Positions 1-7,057 of a stretch of 10,787 bases of DNA are shown piece after piece. Source of the DNA: Alphaproteobacteria bacterium (lineage in GTDB: Bacteria > Pseudomonadota > Alphaproteobacteria > JAJTHO01); assembly GCA_021297975.1 (NCBI GenBank), contig JAJTHO010000041.1:1-10787 (forward strand), written 5' to 3'. Below the pieces are notes generated by a model. It worked only from the letters and a program-made list of their open reading frames with translations, was not told where the DNA came from and searched no databases. A program made the translations under genes and the position numbers. The first letter of the stretch is position 1; each line of letters begins with the position of its first letter.

Positions 1-425
1 ATGCACCCTTCGGTAAACCAGCGGTCTTTTGTTGCCACGTGCAGAAAAATCGCGCTGCCTTTACCGGGGATAATCGGCGCATCATTATAGCCAAGTTCAA
101 GGATATAATTATAGCGCGTATCGCTTCGCCACAGTTCCTCATGCCTGCCTGCGAAGGGCAGGCTTACGAGAGTGTTATACAGCGGATGCGCGGCATCATC
201 ACACCAGCCGTGCTGGGGTGTGAGGGGGATTGTTTCTAGGGCTGACTGCGGCGGTGCAACCCTATCCGGGCGGTAAAACATGCGCCGCACTGGCCAACTG
301 CCCAAGGGCGTTTTGCTGTCGCCCTCGATTTTATCAGCCGTCACGCCGTTTTTACCCAAAGCGCAGGGAAGTCGTAAGCCATTGCATTCTAACCAGCCGT
401 CGCTCGATACGATAATTTTATCCAC
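1..425 (-). CDS. L,D-transpeptidase (YkuD family), 3' end cut by window edge
   Basis: Leftward frame of 141 complete codons that runs off the left edge. It starts with GTG at 425, five bases after a GGGGG Shine-Dalgarno tract, and an in-frame TAG lies just upstream, so no earlier start is possible. Residues 22-44 (ALGKNGVTADKIEGD..TPLG) and 112-141 match the YkuD-like catalytic domain of short proteobacterial L,D-transpeptidases. The hallmark is GSAIFLHVA (His129) followed after eleven residues by TEGC, with the presumed nucleophile Cys141 as the last whole codon. Family knowledge: these enzymes form 3-3 peptidoglycan cross-links or attach proteins to the wall by acyl transfer through that Cys. 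No signal peptide is seen, which is odd for a periplasmic enzyme but occurs in this short subfamily. The GTG shares its G with the ruvX TAG stop, so it is probably translated from the ruvX transcript. Family assignment is firm; substrate is unknown. Confidence 0.85.
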   Translation of the reverse strand, partial: MDKIIVSSDGWLECNGLRLPCALGKNGVTADKIEGDSKTPLGSWPVRRMFYRPDRVAPPQSALETIPLTPQHGWCDDAAHPLYNTLVSLPFAGRHEELWRSDTRYNYILELGYNDAPIIPGKGSAIFLHVATKDRWFTEGC

Positions 426-883
426 TATAACCCCCTATCCAACACCTGTTGCAGCATCACCGCCGCCGCCACCATATCCCGCTTTTCCGCTCGCTCAGCG
501 CGGCGCATATTGGCCTCTAGCAGGGCATTTTCCGCTGTCACGCTGCTGAACCGTTCTTCGGCGAGCAGTATCGGCAGCGTGGAGATTTTTTGCATATTAC
601 GGGCAAATTGTTCGGTTGCCTGCGTCATGGCGCTTTTTGTCCCGTCAAGCGACAGCGGATAGCCCAGCACAATGCCAACGATGTTTTCGCTATTCAGGCA
701 TTGCAGCAGCAGCGCCGCTGTTTCTTGCCAGCGGCCACGGTGCAGCATCGTCCACGGCGTTGCCACGGTGCGCCCTAAATCAGAGAGCGCGAGGCCTATT
801 TGTTTGCTGCCATAATCAATGCCGAGTACGCGTCCCGGCATGGGCAGGACAGCGCGAAAGTCTGGAATAGAGCGGTAAAGCAT
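425..883 (-). CDS. ruvX: RuvX/YqgF: Holliday-junction resolvase-like nuclease, pre-16S rRNA processing
   Basis: A 152-residue RNase H-fold protein of normal family length. Visible motifs are GIDYGSKQIGLALSD (Asp23), GYPLSLDG (74-81), AEERFSSVTAE (108-118) and KRDMVAAAVMLQ (Asp136). In the family this nuclease trims the 5' end of pre-16S rRNA in the cytoplasm; its older name comes from similarity to RuvC. The usual central motif is DER followed by L-(T/S)-T; here it reads EERFSS, a conservative Asp-to-Glu change at an acidic position. I chose the ATG at 883 because alphaproteobacterial homologues carry a short lead (here MLYRSIPDFRAVLP) before the first motif. An ATG at 901 is also possible, and neither has a strong ribosome site. 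The open frame extends to 1135, but those residues look like antisense of gatC. It is divergent from gatC with about 40 bases between starts, and is followed directly by the L,D-transpeptidase. Confidence 0.92.
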   Translation of the reverse strand: MLYRSIPDFRAVLPMPGRVLGIDYGSKQIGLALSDLGRTVATPWTMLHRGRWQETAALLLQCLNSENIVGIVLGYPLSLDGTKSAMTQATEQFARNMQKISTLPILLAEERFSSVTAENALLEANMRRAERAEKRDMVAAAVMLQQVLDRGL

Positions 884-923
884 CTTGCGGGCAAACCACA
901 TCGGCTCTAGAAATACAAGTATT

Positions 924-1211
924 ATGGCTCTATCAACAGACACAGTATCAAACGTGGCGCGGCTGTCGCGGCTGGCGATTACACCAGAGCGGCTCCCGGC
1001 GCTTGCGGCGGAACTCAATAATATTTTAGGCTTTATCGAACAGCTCAGCGCGGTGAACACGGATGGTGTTGAGCCGCTGCGCTCTGTTTCCGCGGCGACA
1101 TTGCGGCTGCGCGAGGATGCGGCAACTGATGGCAATCAGGCGGAAGCTGTCACAGCCAACGCGCCGGAGAAAAGCCATGGATTTTTTGTTGTGCCGAAGG
1201 TGGTGGAATAA
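924..1211 (+). CDS. gatC: Aspartyl/glutamyl-tRNA(Asn/Gln) amidotransferase subunit C
   Basis: A 95-residue protein of normal GatC length. It opens with MALSTDTVSNVARLSRLAI and has the helical stretch LNNILGFIEQLSAVNTDGVEPL typical of the subunit. GatC wraps around the GatA-GatB interface and stabilises the complex; it has no catalytic role of its own. The open frame continues upstream to 885, but the family N-terminus fits the ATG at 924, and the extra residues would run into the ruvX start. No good Shine-Dalgarno is visible before 924. The stop TAA at 1209-1211 overlaps the gatA ATG by one base (TAATG), which implies translational coupling. As first gene of the gatCAB operon its promoter must lie in the roughly 40-base gap to ruvX or inside ruvX. 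Confidence 0.95.
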   Translation: MALSTDTVSNVARLSRLAITPERLPALAAELNNILGFIEQLSAVNTDGVEPLRSVSAATLRLREDAATDGNQAEAVTANAPEKSHGFFVVPKVVE

Positions 1212-2653
1212 TGTCTGAACTCACCGCCCTATCCCTAACCGCTGCCGCCGCAGGCATTCGCGCGAAAAAATTCTCCAGCGTTGAGCTAGTGGACGCACAC
1301 CTCAGCGCCATCACGGCGCAAAACCCGGCGCTGAACGCCTTTATCACCGTTACTGCTGAGGCCGCGCAACAAGCCGCCAAGGCGTATGACGCAAAGCCTA
1401 CCCCCGATGCGCTGCTGCCCGGTTTGCCGATTGGTATGAAGGATTTGTTTTGCACAAAAGGCGTGCGCACCACAGCGGCCAGTAAGATTTTGGGGAACTT
1501 CATCCCGCCGTATGAATCCACTGTCAGCGCGAATCTTGCCGCCGCGGGGGCGATTACGGTGGGCAAGCTCAACCTTGATGAGTTTGCCATGGGGTCGGCG
1601 AATATCACCAGCGCCTATGGCGCGGTAAAAAACCCGCTGAAAGCTAACGATGATACGGCGCTGTGCCGTGTGCCGGGGGGGAGTAGCGGCGGATCGGCTT
1701 CGGCGGTGAAAGCCGGGTTATGCCTCGCCGCAACGGGCACGGACACGGGCGGCTCAATCCGCCAACCGGCGGCCTTTTGCGGGATTGTCGGGTTAAAGCC
1801 CACCTATGGCCGCTGTTCGCGCTGGGGTATTATTGCCTTTGCCTCGTCTTTAGATCAGGCAGGGCCGATGACGCGCACCGTTACAGATGCAGCCTTGATG
1901 CTGCGCGCTATGGCGGGCTTTGACCCTAAGGATTCAACATCCGTTGATACCCCGGTACCGGATTACACGGCGGCTATCGGGCAATCGATTAAGGGCAAGC
2001 GTATTGGCCTCCCCAAAGAATACCGCTTAGACGGCACGGCGCCTGCCGTTTTGGCCATGTGGGACAAGGCGGCACAGGCGCTGCGCGAGGCAGGAGCAGA
2101 GGTGGTGGAGGTATCCTTGCCGCACACGGCCTATGCCTTGCCAACCTATTACATCATTGCCCCGGCGGAGGCCTCGTCAAACTTGGCGCGGTATGATGGT
2201 GTGCGCTTTGGTGCGCGGGTGGACGGGGACACGCTTGACCATTTGTATGAAAACACCCGTGCGGCGGGTTTTGGCGCGGAGGTGCAGCGGCGGATTTTGA
2301 TTGGAACGTACGTTCTCTCGGCGGGTTATTACGATGCGTATTATTTAAAGGCGCAGAAAGTACGCGCCTTGATTGCCCGTGATTTTTCTGAAGCGTTTAA
2401 AAGCGTTGATGCGCTGCTCACCCCCACCGCGCCCACCGAAGCGTTTCGCCTCGGCGAAGAACCGAAAGACCCGGTTGCGATGTATCTGAATGATGTGTTC
2501 ACGATTCCGGCGAGTCTGGCCGGGGTTCCGGCCTTGGCGTTGCCGGGCGGGTATGCGGATAATGGCTTGCCGCTGGGGGTGCAGCTTATTGGTAATCACT
2601 GGCAGGAGGAAACGCTGCTGAGCATTGGCGCAGTGTTGGAGCAAGCATTATGA
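1211..2653 (+). CDS. gatA: Aspartyl/glutamyl-tRNA(Asn/Gln) amidotransferase subunit A (glutaminase)
   Basis: A 480-residue amidase-signature enzyme of standard GatA length. It hydrolyses glutamine and passes ammonia through a channel to GatB. The Ser-cisSer-Lys triad is present: Lys77 in GLPIGMKDLF, Ser158 in PGGSSGGSA and nucleophile Ser182 in GTDTGGSIRQPAA, with the 24-residue spacing between the two serines seen in characterised GatA. The C-terminal part carries the conserved TIPASLAGVPALALPGG and GLPLGVQLIG segments. The ATG at 1211 has GGTGGA four bases upstream. The 3' end overlaps gatB by four bases (ATGA), so gatC-gatA-gatB are coupled and should be made in equal amounts. Nothing is unusual in the protein. 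Confidence 0.97.
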   Translation: MSELTALSLTAAAAGIRAKKFSSVELVDAHLSAITAQNPALNAFITVTAEAAQQAAKAYDAKPTPDALLPGLPIGMKDLFCTKGVRTTAASKILGNFIPPYESTVSANLAAAGAITVGKLNLDEFAMGSANITSAYGAVKNPLKANDDTALCRVPGGSSGGSASAVKAGLCLAATGTDTGGSIRQPAAFCGIVGLKPTYGRCSRWGIIAFASSLDQAGPMTRTVTDAALMLRAMAGFDPKDSTSVDTPVPDYTAAIGQSIKGKRIGLPKEYRLDGTAPAVLAMWDKAAQALREAGAEVVEVSLPHTAYALPTYYIIAPAEASSNLARYDGVRFGARVDGDTLDHLYENTRAAGFGAEVQRRILIGTYVLSAGYYDAYYLKAQKVRALIARDFSEAFKSVDALLTPTAPTEAFRLGEEPKDPVAMYLNDVFTIPASLAGVPALALPGGYADNGLPLGVQLIGNHWQEETLLSIGAVLEQAL

Positions 2654-4110
2654 GCACGCCGTATCGCATTAAAGGCCGCACGGGCGACTGGGAACTGGTG
2701 ATGGGCTTAGAGGTTCACGCGCAGGTTATCTCACAGTCCAAGCTGTTCTCCGGCGCATCCACCCTGTTTGGCGCGGAGCCAAACGCCAACGTGTCATTTG
2801 TGGACGCGGGTTTTCCCGGCATGTTGCCGGTGATTAACGGCGTGTGCGTGGAACAGGCCATTAAAACCGGTTTGGGGCTGAATGCGGTTATCAACACGAC
2901 CTCAATTTTCGACCGTAAAAACTATTTTTATGCCGATTTGCCCTCTGGCTATCAGATTTCCCAATACCAGCAACCGATTGTGGGCGAGGGCTGGCTGGAT
3001 ATTGAGTTGGAAGACGGCTCTACGAAACGCATTGGTATTGAGCGGCTGCACTTAGAGCAAGACGCCGGAAAAAGTATCCACGACCAGCACCCGACCAAAA
3101 GCTATGTCGATTTGAACCGCGCCGGGGTGGCGCTGATGGAGATTGTCTCGAAACCCGATCTCAGCGCCCCGTTTGAGGCGGCGGCCTATATCAAAAAGCT
3201 GCGCGGGATTCTGCGGGCACTGGGCACATGTGACGGCAACATGGAAGAGGGCAACCTCCGCTGTGATGTGAACGTCTCGGTGCGCAAACCCGGTGCGCCG
3301 CTCGGCACGCGCTGTGAGATTAAAAACGTGAACTCGGTGCGCTTTGTCGTGCAGGCGATTGAATTTGAGGCCGCCCGGCAGATAGAGATTTTAGAGGACG
3401 GCGGGACGATTCGTCAGGAAACGCGGCTGTATGACAGCGCCAAGGGTGAAACCCGCTCGATGCGCGGCAAAGAAAACGCCCATGATTACCGCTATTTCCC
3501 GGATCCGGATCTCTTGCCGCTCATGATTCCACAAGCGCAGATTGACCGTATCCGTGCCGCGATGCCGGAATTGCCCGAAGCGCGGCGCAAGCGTTTTGTA
3601 ACGCAATACGGCGTTGCGCCGCAGGATGCCTTGCTGCTCGCCGAAGAAAACGATATTGCCGCCTATTTTGAAGAAGCGGCAAAAGGCGCAACGGATGCGA
3701 AACTCCTCGCCAGCTGGGCAGTGGGCGAGCTGTTTGCCGCCCTGAACAAGGCGGGTACGGGGATTGAGAACAGCCCACTCAGCCCCGCACGCCTGCGCGG
3801 CCTTGTGGAACTTATCAGCAACGGCACCATTTCCGGGCGGATTGCGAAAGATGTGTTCGCGTTGATGCTGGAAAGCCAAGATGAGGCGGCTGCTATCGTT
3901 GAGGCGAAAGGCCTGCGCCAAGTATCGGACACGGGGGCTTTGGAAAAAGCCATTGCAGAGGTTTTAGCGGCGAACCCGGATAAAGTTACCGAATACAAAA
4001 GCGGTAAAGATAAGCTGTTCGGCTTTTTTGTCGGCGCGGTGATGAAAGCAACGGGGGGCAAGGCCAATCCGGGCGTTGTCAACGATCTACTTAAAAAGGC
4101 GCTGGGCTAA
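2650..4110 (+). CDS. gatB: Aspartyl/glutamyl-tRNA(Asn/Gln) amidotransferase subunit B
   Basis: A 486-residue protein of normal GatB length. GatB phosphorylates the side chain of misacylated Glu-tRNA(Gln) or Asp-tRNA(Asn) with ATP and completes amidation with ammonia from GatA. Conserved blocks seen are WELVMGLEVHAQ (14-25, with the Glu and His of the cradle-domain active site), DAGFPGMLPVIN, the FDRKNYFYADLPSGYQISQ region, CDGNMEEGNLRCDVNVSVR and TRCEIKNVNSVR. The C-terminal helical and YqeY-like domain that binds the tRNA elbow covers about the last 150 residues and ends in NPGVVNDLLKKAL. A GGAG lies eight bases before the ATG, within the gatA 3' end. Whether this complex serves Gln, Asn or both cannot be told without knowing if the genome has glnS and asnS. 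Confidence 0.97.
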   Translation: MSTPYRIKGRTGDWELVMGLEVHAQVISQSKLFSGASTLFGAEPNANVSFVDAGFPGMLPVINGVCVEQAIKTGLGLNAVINTTSIFDRKNYFYADLPSGYQISQYQQPIVGEGWLDIELEDGSTKRIGIERLHLEQDAGKSIHDQHPTKSYVDLNRAGVALMEIVSKPDLSAPFEAAAYIKKLRGILRALGTCDGNMEEGNLRCDVNVSVRKPGAPLGTRCEIKNVNSVRFVVQAIEFEAARQIEILEDGGTIRQETRLYDSAKGETRSMRGKENAHDYRYFPDPDLLPLMIPQAQIDRIRAAMPELPEARRKRFVTQYGVAPQDALLLAEENDIAAYFEEAAKGATDAKLLASWAVGELFAALNKAGTGIENSPLSPARLRGLVELISNGTISGRIAKDVFALMLESQDEAAAIVEAKGLRQVSDTGALEKAIAEVLAANPDKVTEYKSGKDKLFGFFVGAVMKATGGKANPGVVNDLLKKALG

Positions 4111-4139
4111 ACTATATCAGCCGCAGCGAAGGAATGCGT

Positions 4140-5141
4140 ATGCAGCAGACATTATCTCGTTCTATTGGTTGGTGGCTGGTCGTTTGTATCGTTATGACCG
4201 TGATGATGGTGGCCATCGGCGGCCTGACGCGGCTTACTGATTCCGGGTTATCTATTGTGGAATGGGCACCAATACACGGCGTTATGCCGCCGTTATCCGA
4301 AGCTGAATGGCAGGAAGAACTCAGCGCGTACCGCCCCACGCCGGAATACCAGAAAATCAACAAAGGCATGAGCTTAGAAGAATTTAAGGTCATTTATTGG
4401 TGGGAATACGGTCATAGGCTTTGGGGGCGGCTGCTTGGCTTTGTTTTTGCGTTGCCACTTATTTGGTTTGTTGCGCGCAAGCAAATGCCGCGCCCGTTTG
4501 CGCTCCAATGCGTTGGGATTTTTGCGTTGGGCGGGCTGCAGGCAAAAGTGGGCTGGATTATGGTGCAGAGCGGGCTTGTGGATAATCCGGATGTCTCGCC
4601 CTATAAGCTGACGCTGCATCTGTGGATTGCGTTTATCATTTTGGCTCTATTAACTGTGCAGGCTGCGCGCGTTTTCTGGCCATTGACAGAAAAAACTAAA
4701 AGAAGCTCAGGCTTGTTAAAAATCTTTGCTGTGTGGCTGTTTCTCACCATCGGCTATGGCGGCGTTGTCGCGGGTATGGATGCAGGGCTTGCGTATAGCA
4801 GTTTTCCCGATTTTAACGGGGCGCTTTTACCTGCATCTTTATCAGGAGAGAACGCGTCCCTAGCGTATTTAATGACAGAGCCGGGCGCGGTGCAATTCGG
4901 TCACCGCATGGCCGCCTATGCCTTGCTGCTTCTCGGTGTTGCAGTGTGGATGCGCTTGACGTACCCACTAAGACAACTTTTCGCAGCCTTGCTGATTTTA
5001 CAGGCCGGTCTAGGTATTATTACTGTGCACTATGGTGTGCCGATTTGGTCGGCAAGCCTGCATCAGGTTAATGCGGCGCTATTATGGATGCTCACTGTTG
5101 CCGCGTTGTATCGTTCAAAACAGCGAGATACAGCCAGTTAA
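4140..5141 (+). CDS. ctaA: Heme A synthase, Cox15/CtaA family
   Basis: A 333-residue polytopic inner-membrane protein with about eight hydrophobic helices. It oxidises the C8 methyl group of heme O to give heme A, needed by aa3-type cytochrome oxidases. The Cox15 signatures are present: GGLTRLTDSGLSIVEW near the N-terminus, YWWEYGHRLWGR (His92), LTLHLW (His160), AGMDAGLAYSSFPDFNG, QFGHRMAAY (His255) and SLHQVNAALLW (His308). These histidines are the expected heme ligands in the two four-helix halves. I place the start at the ATG at 4140, with AAGGA six bases upstream; the in-frame ATG at 4134 would directly abut the same AAGGA. It follows gatB by 29 bases with no terminator between, so it probably belongs to the same transcript. 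It converges on the leftward unit at 5564. Confidence 0.95.
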   Translation: MQQTLSRSIGWWLVVCIVMTVMMVAIGGLTRLTDSGLSIVEWAPIHGVMPPLSEAEWQEELSAYRPTPEYQKINKGMSLEEFKVIYWWEYGHRLWGRLLGFVFALPLIWFVARKQMPRPFALQCVGIFALGGLQAKVGWIMVQSGLVDNPDVSPYKLTLHLWIAFIILALLTVQAARVFWPLTEKTKRSSGLLKIFAVWLFLTIGYGGVVAGMDAGLAYSSFPDFNGALLPASLSGENASLAYLMTEPGAVQFGHRMAAYALLLLGVAVWMRLTYPLRQLFAALLILQAGLGIITVHYGVPIWSASLHQVNAALLWMLTVAALYRSKQRDTAS

Positions 5142-5177
5142 CAAGATTAAAGAAAGGGCGGCGGCGAATTTAGACAT
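5115..5177 (-). CDS. Possible 20-residue lipoprotein-like micro-ORF or lipoprotein gene remnant
   Basis: A leftward frame of 20 codons reading MSKFAAALSLILLTGC and then only four residues (ISLF) before TGA. It has three features of a real lipoprotein start: AGGGAG six bases before the ATG, a lysine plus hydrophobic core, and a lipobox LTGC with Cys16. Its last 27 bases lie antisense to the ctaA 3' end. The same frame is open upstream for about 60 more codons but without a start codon. It could be a real micro-lipoprotein, the surviving 5' end of a lost lipoprotein gene, or chance. Evidence is weak and it has no match to a named family that I recognise. Confidence 0.2.
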   Translation of the reverse strand: MSKFAAALSLILLTGCISLF

Positions 5178-5504
5178 TGGCAACTCCCTGCAAATTAAAC
5201 AATGACACGAAGAATAAACGTGTTGTGTGAGCCAGACTAGACTATTTTTTACATCGCGGATTTTCTTACCGCTCCAGCGGAATTTTTCTGAGGGTTTTTT
5301 TATATCAAACCCTTCCGCAGTGAAGGTTTCATCTCCTGCAACGCTGAGTCTAGCTAAAAAATTTAGCTTTTAAACCAGCCCCAACTAGAGTCGACTAGTT
5401 TTATATACAAAAACGTTCATATCTAGGTTAACACTCAAAAAGAATAGGGGCAGTATCTAGACGTAATTAACTTGGGTGCTAAATTTATACAAAGGTCACA
5501 ACAT
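5142..5504. other. Gene-poor AT-rich intergenic stretch with many inverted repeats
   Basis: No convincing gene is seen between the ctaA stop and the terminator near 5505. The stretch holds several inverted repeats: CCGC/GCGG (5269-5272 with 5277-5280) followed by a T run; AGGGTTT/AAACCCT (5291-5297 with 5307-5313); CCTTC/GAAGG (5311-5315 with 5322-5326); AGCTAAA/TTTAGCT (5352-5358 with 5362-5368) followed by TTTT; and AACTAG/CTAGTT (5383-5388 with 5395-5400). Some may serve as termination signals for ctaA, but none is a classical GC-rich hairpin with a long U tract. The tetranucleotide CTAG occurs six times between 5237 and 5460. A tiny leftward reading frame at 5115-5177 is listed separately. 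Confidence 0.6.
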
Positions 5505-5542
5505 AAAAAAACGCACCCGACTCATCTTAGTCAGGTGCGTTT
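5505..5542 (-). terminator. Rho-independent terminator of the 5564-7582 unit
   Basis: Perfect nine-base stem AAACGCACC (5509-5517) with GGTGCGTTT (5534-5542). It is extended inward, past one mismatch, by GACT (5519-5522) with AGTC (5529-5532), around the loop CATCTT. Read leftward, the stem is followed by an unbroken run of seven T, the classical form for a transcript coming from the beta-barrel gene, whose stop lies about 20 bases away. Read rightward the tail is only TTTAATTAA, so it is at most a weak back-up for ctaA. Confidence 0.9.
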
Positions 5543-5563
5543 AATTAACTATATAGGAAAAGA

Positions 5564-7003
5564 TTAATAACGCAGACCTATTGTCGCCATGACAACTTGC
5601 TGTTGATAATCGGAGAAGGTTGCATCGCTATTACGCTGACGTAACTGATAATCACCACCAATATAAACGTTGCGGCTGACTAAGTATTTACCGCCAACAC
5701 CTGCATTGTATATTTTGTCTTCCCGGTCTACGCCGCCCTGAAAATCAAATTCGCTGTAGCCTGCATTAGCAGAAACAAGGAAATTGCGCTGTAATTCATG
5801 TTCTACACGAATAAAATGGTCAGATTGAATGTAAGAGGATGCTCCAGAAAGAACAGCGTCTTCAATGCTACGATCAACCTGGAATTTGATCGATGTTAGC
5901 TGCGTAGGGAACCACAGCAACGATGAACCATAGACAAAGGAATCAACATCGCGGAAGCGGATATCATCAAAACTTTTTGAAGCCTGACCAGCATACACAT
6001 CACCCGATAAGGTGCCTGTTAGGCGGAAGTCAGCACCCAATACGGCTTCGTACCCTTCTCCGCCGCGAGCGAAACCGTTATCATCACGGAAGTCTGCGTA
6101 TTGACGGTCGCTAAGACTACCACGAGCAAACACCTCATAGCCGCGCATGAATTCATAGCCAACGCGGGCTGTACCGATGTTATCAAAGCGATCGCGATCA
6201 TCGTTACGCACATTCTCGTTATCTAAGTAGTTATAATCCACGGCATCGTAGGCAACGCTCAGACCGATCTGACCCACCTTACGTGTGTAGCCAATATTTG
6301 CCGCTGATACGTTATAGAGTGTGGGTCCTAAATTGCTTACTACGTTGGCCGTGTTTGGGAAGCCGCGTTCCTCATGCAAGCGCTGGAAAGAAAAGCCGCC
6401 ACTAATGTACTGACCAGTCGTAATGTCAATTGCTCCGTTTGCTGCGAGCAAAGCATCCGTCCAATCTTGTTCGTCGTTATTGCGATAAGCAGCACTAGTT
6501 AAACCAGCCTTGAAGTTTAGCTGATTTCTATTCCAATCAGATTTTACATCTAGAGTGGGGCTTACCTTAAAAATTGTATCCGCCTCAACGTTTTGTTCAG
6601 AAGTGAAAATGTTTGAATTGTATTCTGTGCCTAATTCAACACTTGGCTTAGCAATAAAGCTACCGAAGCGAATCCCATTTGCATCAAGATCAGTGCGCGG
6701 ACGATCAAACACATTCAAAGGATCTCTTTGGATAAAATAAGCGCTATCAGGCTGCTCAATATATCTTTCAGCAGCAGAGCCGACAGTTGCTTGAGCCGTT
6801 GAAGTGTTGAGTGGCTTGTTCTCGGGCTGACCCAACTTAACCGCAGTACTTTTCGCACCGCCGCCCTTCTGAGCTGCTGGCAAAGATGTCGAGGCAGCTT
6901 TTGCAGGAACGGGTTTCTGTTTTTGCTTGATTGTAGCGTCTTGCGCGAGAGCACCGTGCGCAATAAACATTGTCAGGACTAAAGTTGATACTGCAGTTTT
7001 CAT
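5564..7003 (-). CDS. Outer-membrane beta-barrel protein, BBP2_2-like (putative porin/polysaccharide-associated)
   Basis: A 479-residue exported protein. Residues 1-20 form a signal peptide with an ALA cleavage site (MKTAVSTLVL... then HGALA, cut before Gln21). Residues 21-84 are a Lys/Ala/Gln/Ser-rich linker. From about residue 85 to the end the sequence alternates polar and aromatic/hydrophobic residues as in amphipathic beta strands, and it ends in IGLRY with the terminal aromatic typical of barrels inserted by the BAM machinery. The block VELGTEYNSNIF (122-133), then ADTIFKVSPTLDVKSDWNR, resembles the putative beta-barrel porin 2 (BBP2_2, PF10082) group, often near surface-polysaccharide genes. 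I chose the ATG at 7003 because AGGA lies eight bases before it; the ATG at 7012 directly abuts that AGGA. It follows the helical-repeat gene by 54 bases and is closed by the terminator at 5505. Function is not established. Confidence 0.85.
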   Translation of the reverse strand: MKTAVSTLVLTMFIAHGALAQDATIKQKQKPVPAKAASTSLPAAQKGGGAKSTAVKLGQPENKPLNTSTAQATVGSAAERYIEQPDSAYFIQRDPLNVFDRPRTDLDANGIRFGSFIAKPSVELGTEYNSNIFTSEQNVEADTIFKVSPTLDVKSDWNRNQLNFKAGLTSAAYRNNDEQDWTDALLAANGAIDITTGQYISGGFSFQRLHEERGFPNTANVVSNLGPTLYNVSAANIGYTRKVGQIGLSVAYDAVDYNYLDNENVRNDDRDRFDNIGTARVGYEFMRGYEVFARGSLSDRQYADFRDDNGFARGGEGYEAVLGADFRLTGTLSGDVYAGQASKSFDDIRFRDVDSFVYGSSLLWFPTQLTSIKFQVDRSIEDAVLSGASSYIQSDHFIRVEHELQRNFLVSANAGYSEFDFQGGVDREDKIYNAGVGGKYLVSRNVYIGGDYQLRQRNSDATFSDYQQQVVMATIGLRY

Positions 7004-7057
7004 GGTATGCATCCTGTTATGCGTTTTTTTGGTAATCTACGGAATTGATTGGATTAG

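Noticed and set aside
143..163. Perfect inverted repeat GCCTGCC-N7-GGCAGGC, resembling a dispersed palindromic element
   Set aside because: It lies in frame within the L,D-transpeptidase, and the encoded residues (SLPFAGRHEELWR) match the segment normally present in the family, so it is ordinary coding sequence rather than an insertion.
901..1135. N-terminal extension of RuvX to 236 residues
   Set aside because: The extension is antisense to gatC, has no family similarity, and the RuvX domain is complete from 883.
3391..3921. Long leftward open frame inside gatB
   Set aside because: It is the shadow of the GC-rich gatB coding sequence; gatB is intact and conserved through this region, and the antisense product has no recognisable domain.
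5383..5400. AACTAG-AGTCGA-CTAGTT looks like a tryptophan repressor operator
   Set aside because: The spacing between half-sites is six rather than four bases, there is no trp gene nearby, and this regulator is not expected in this lineage.
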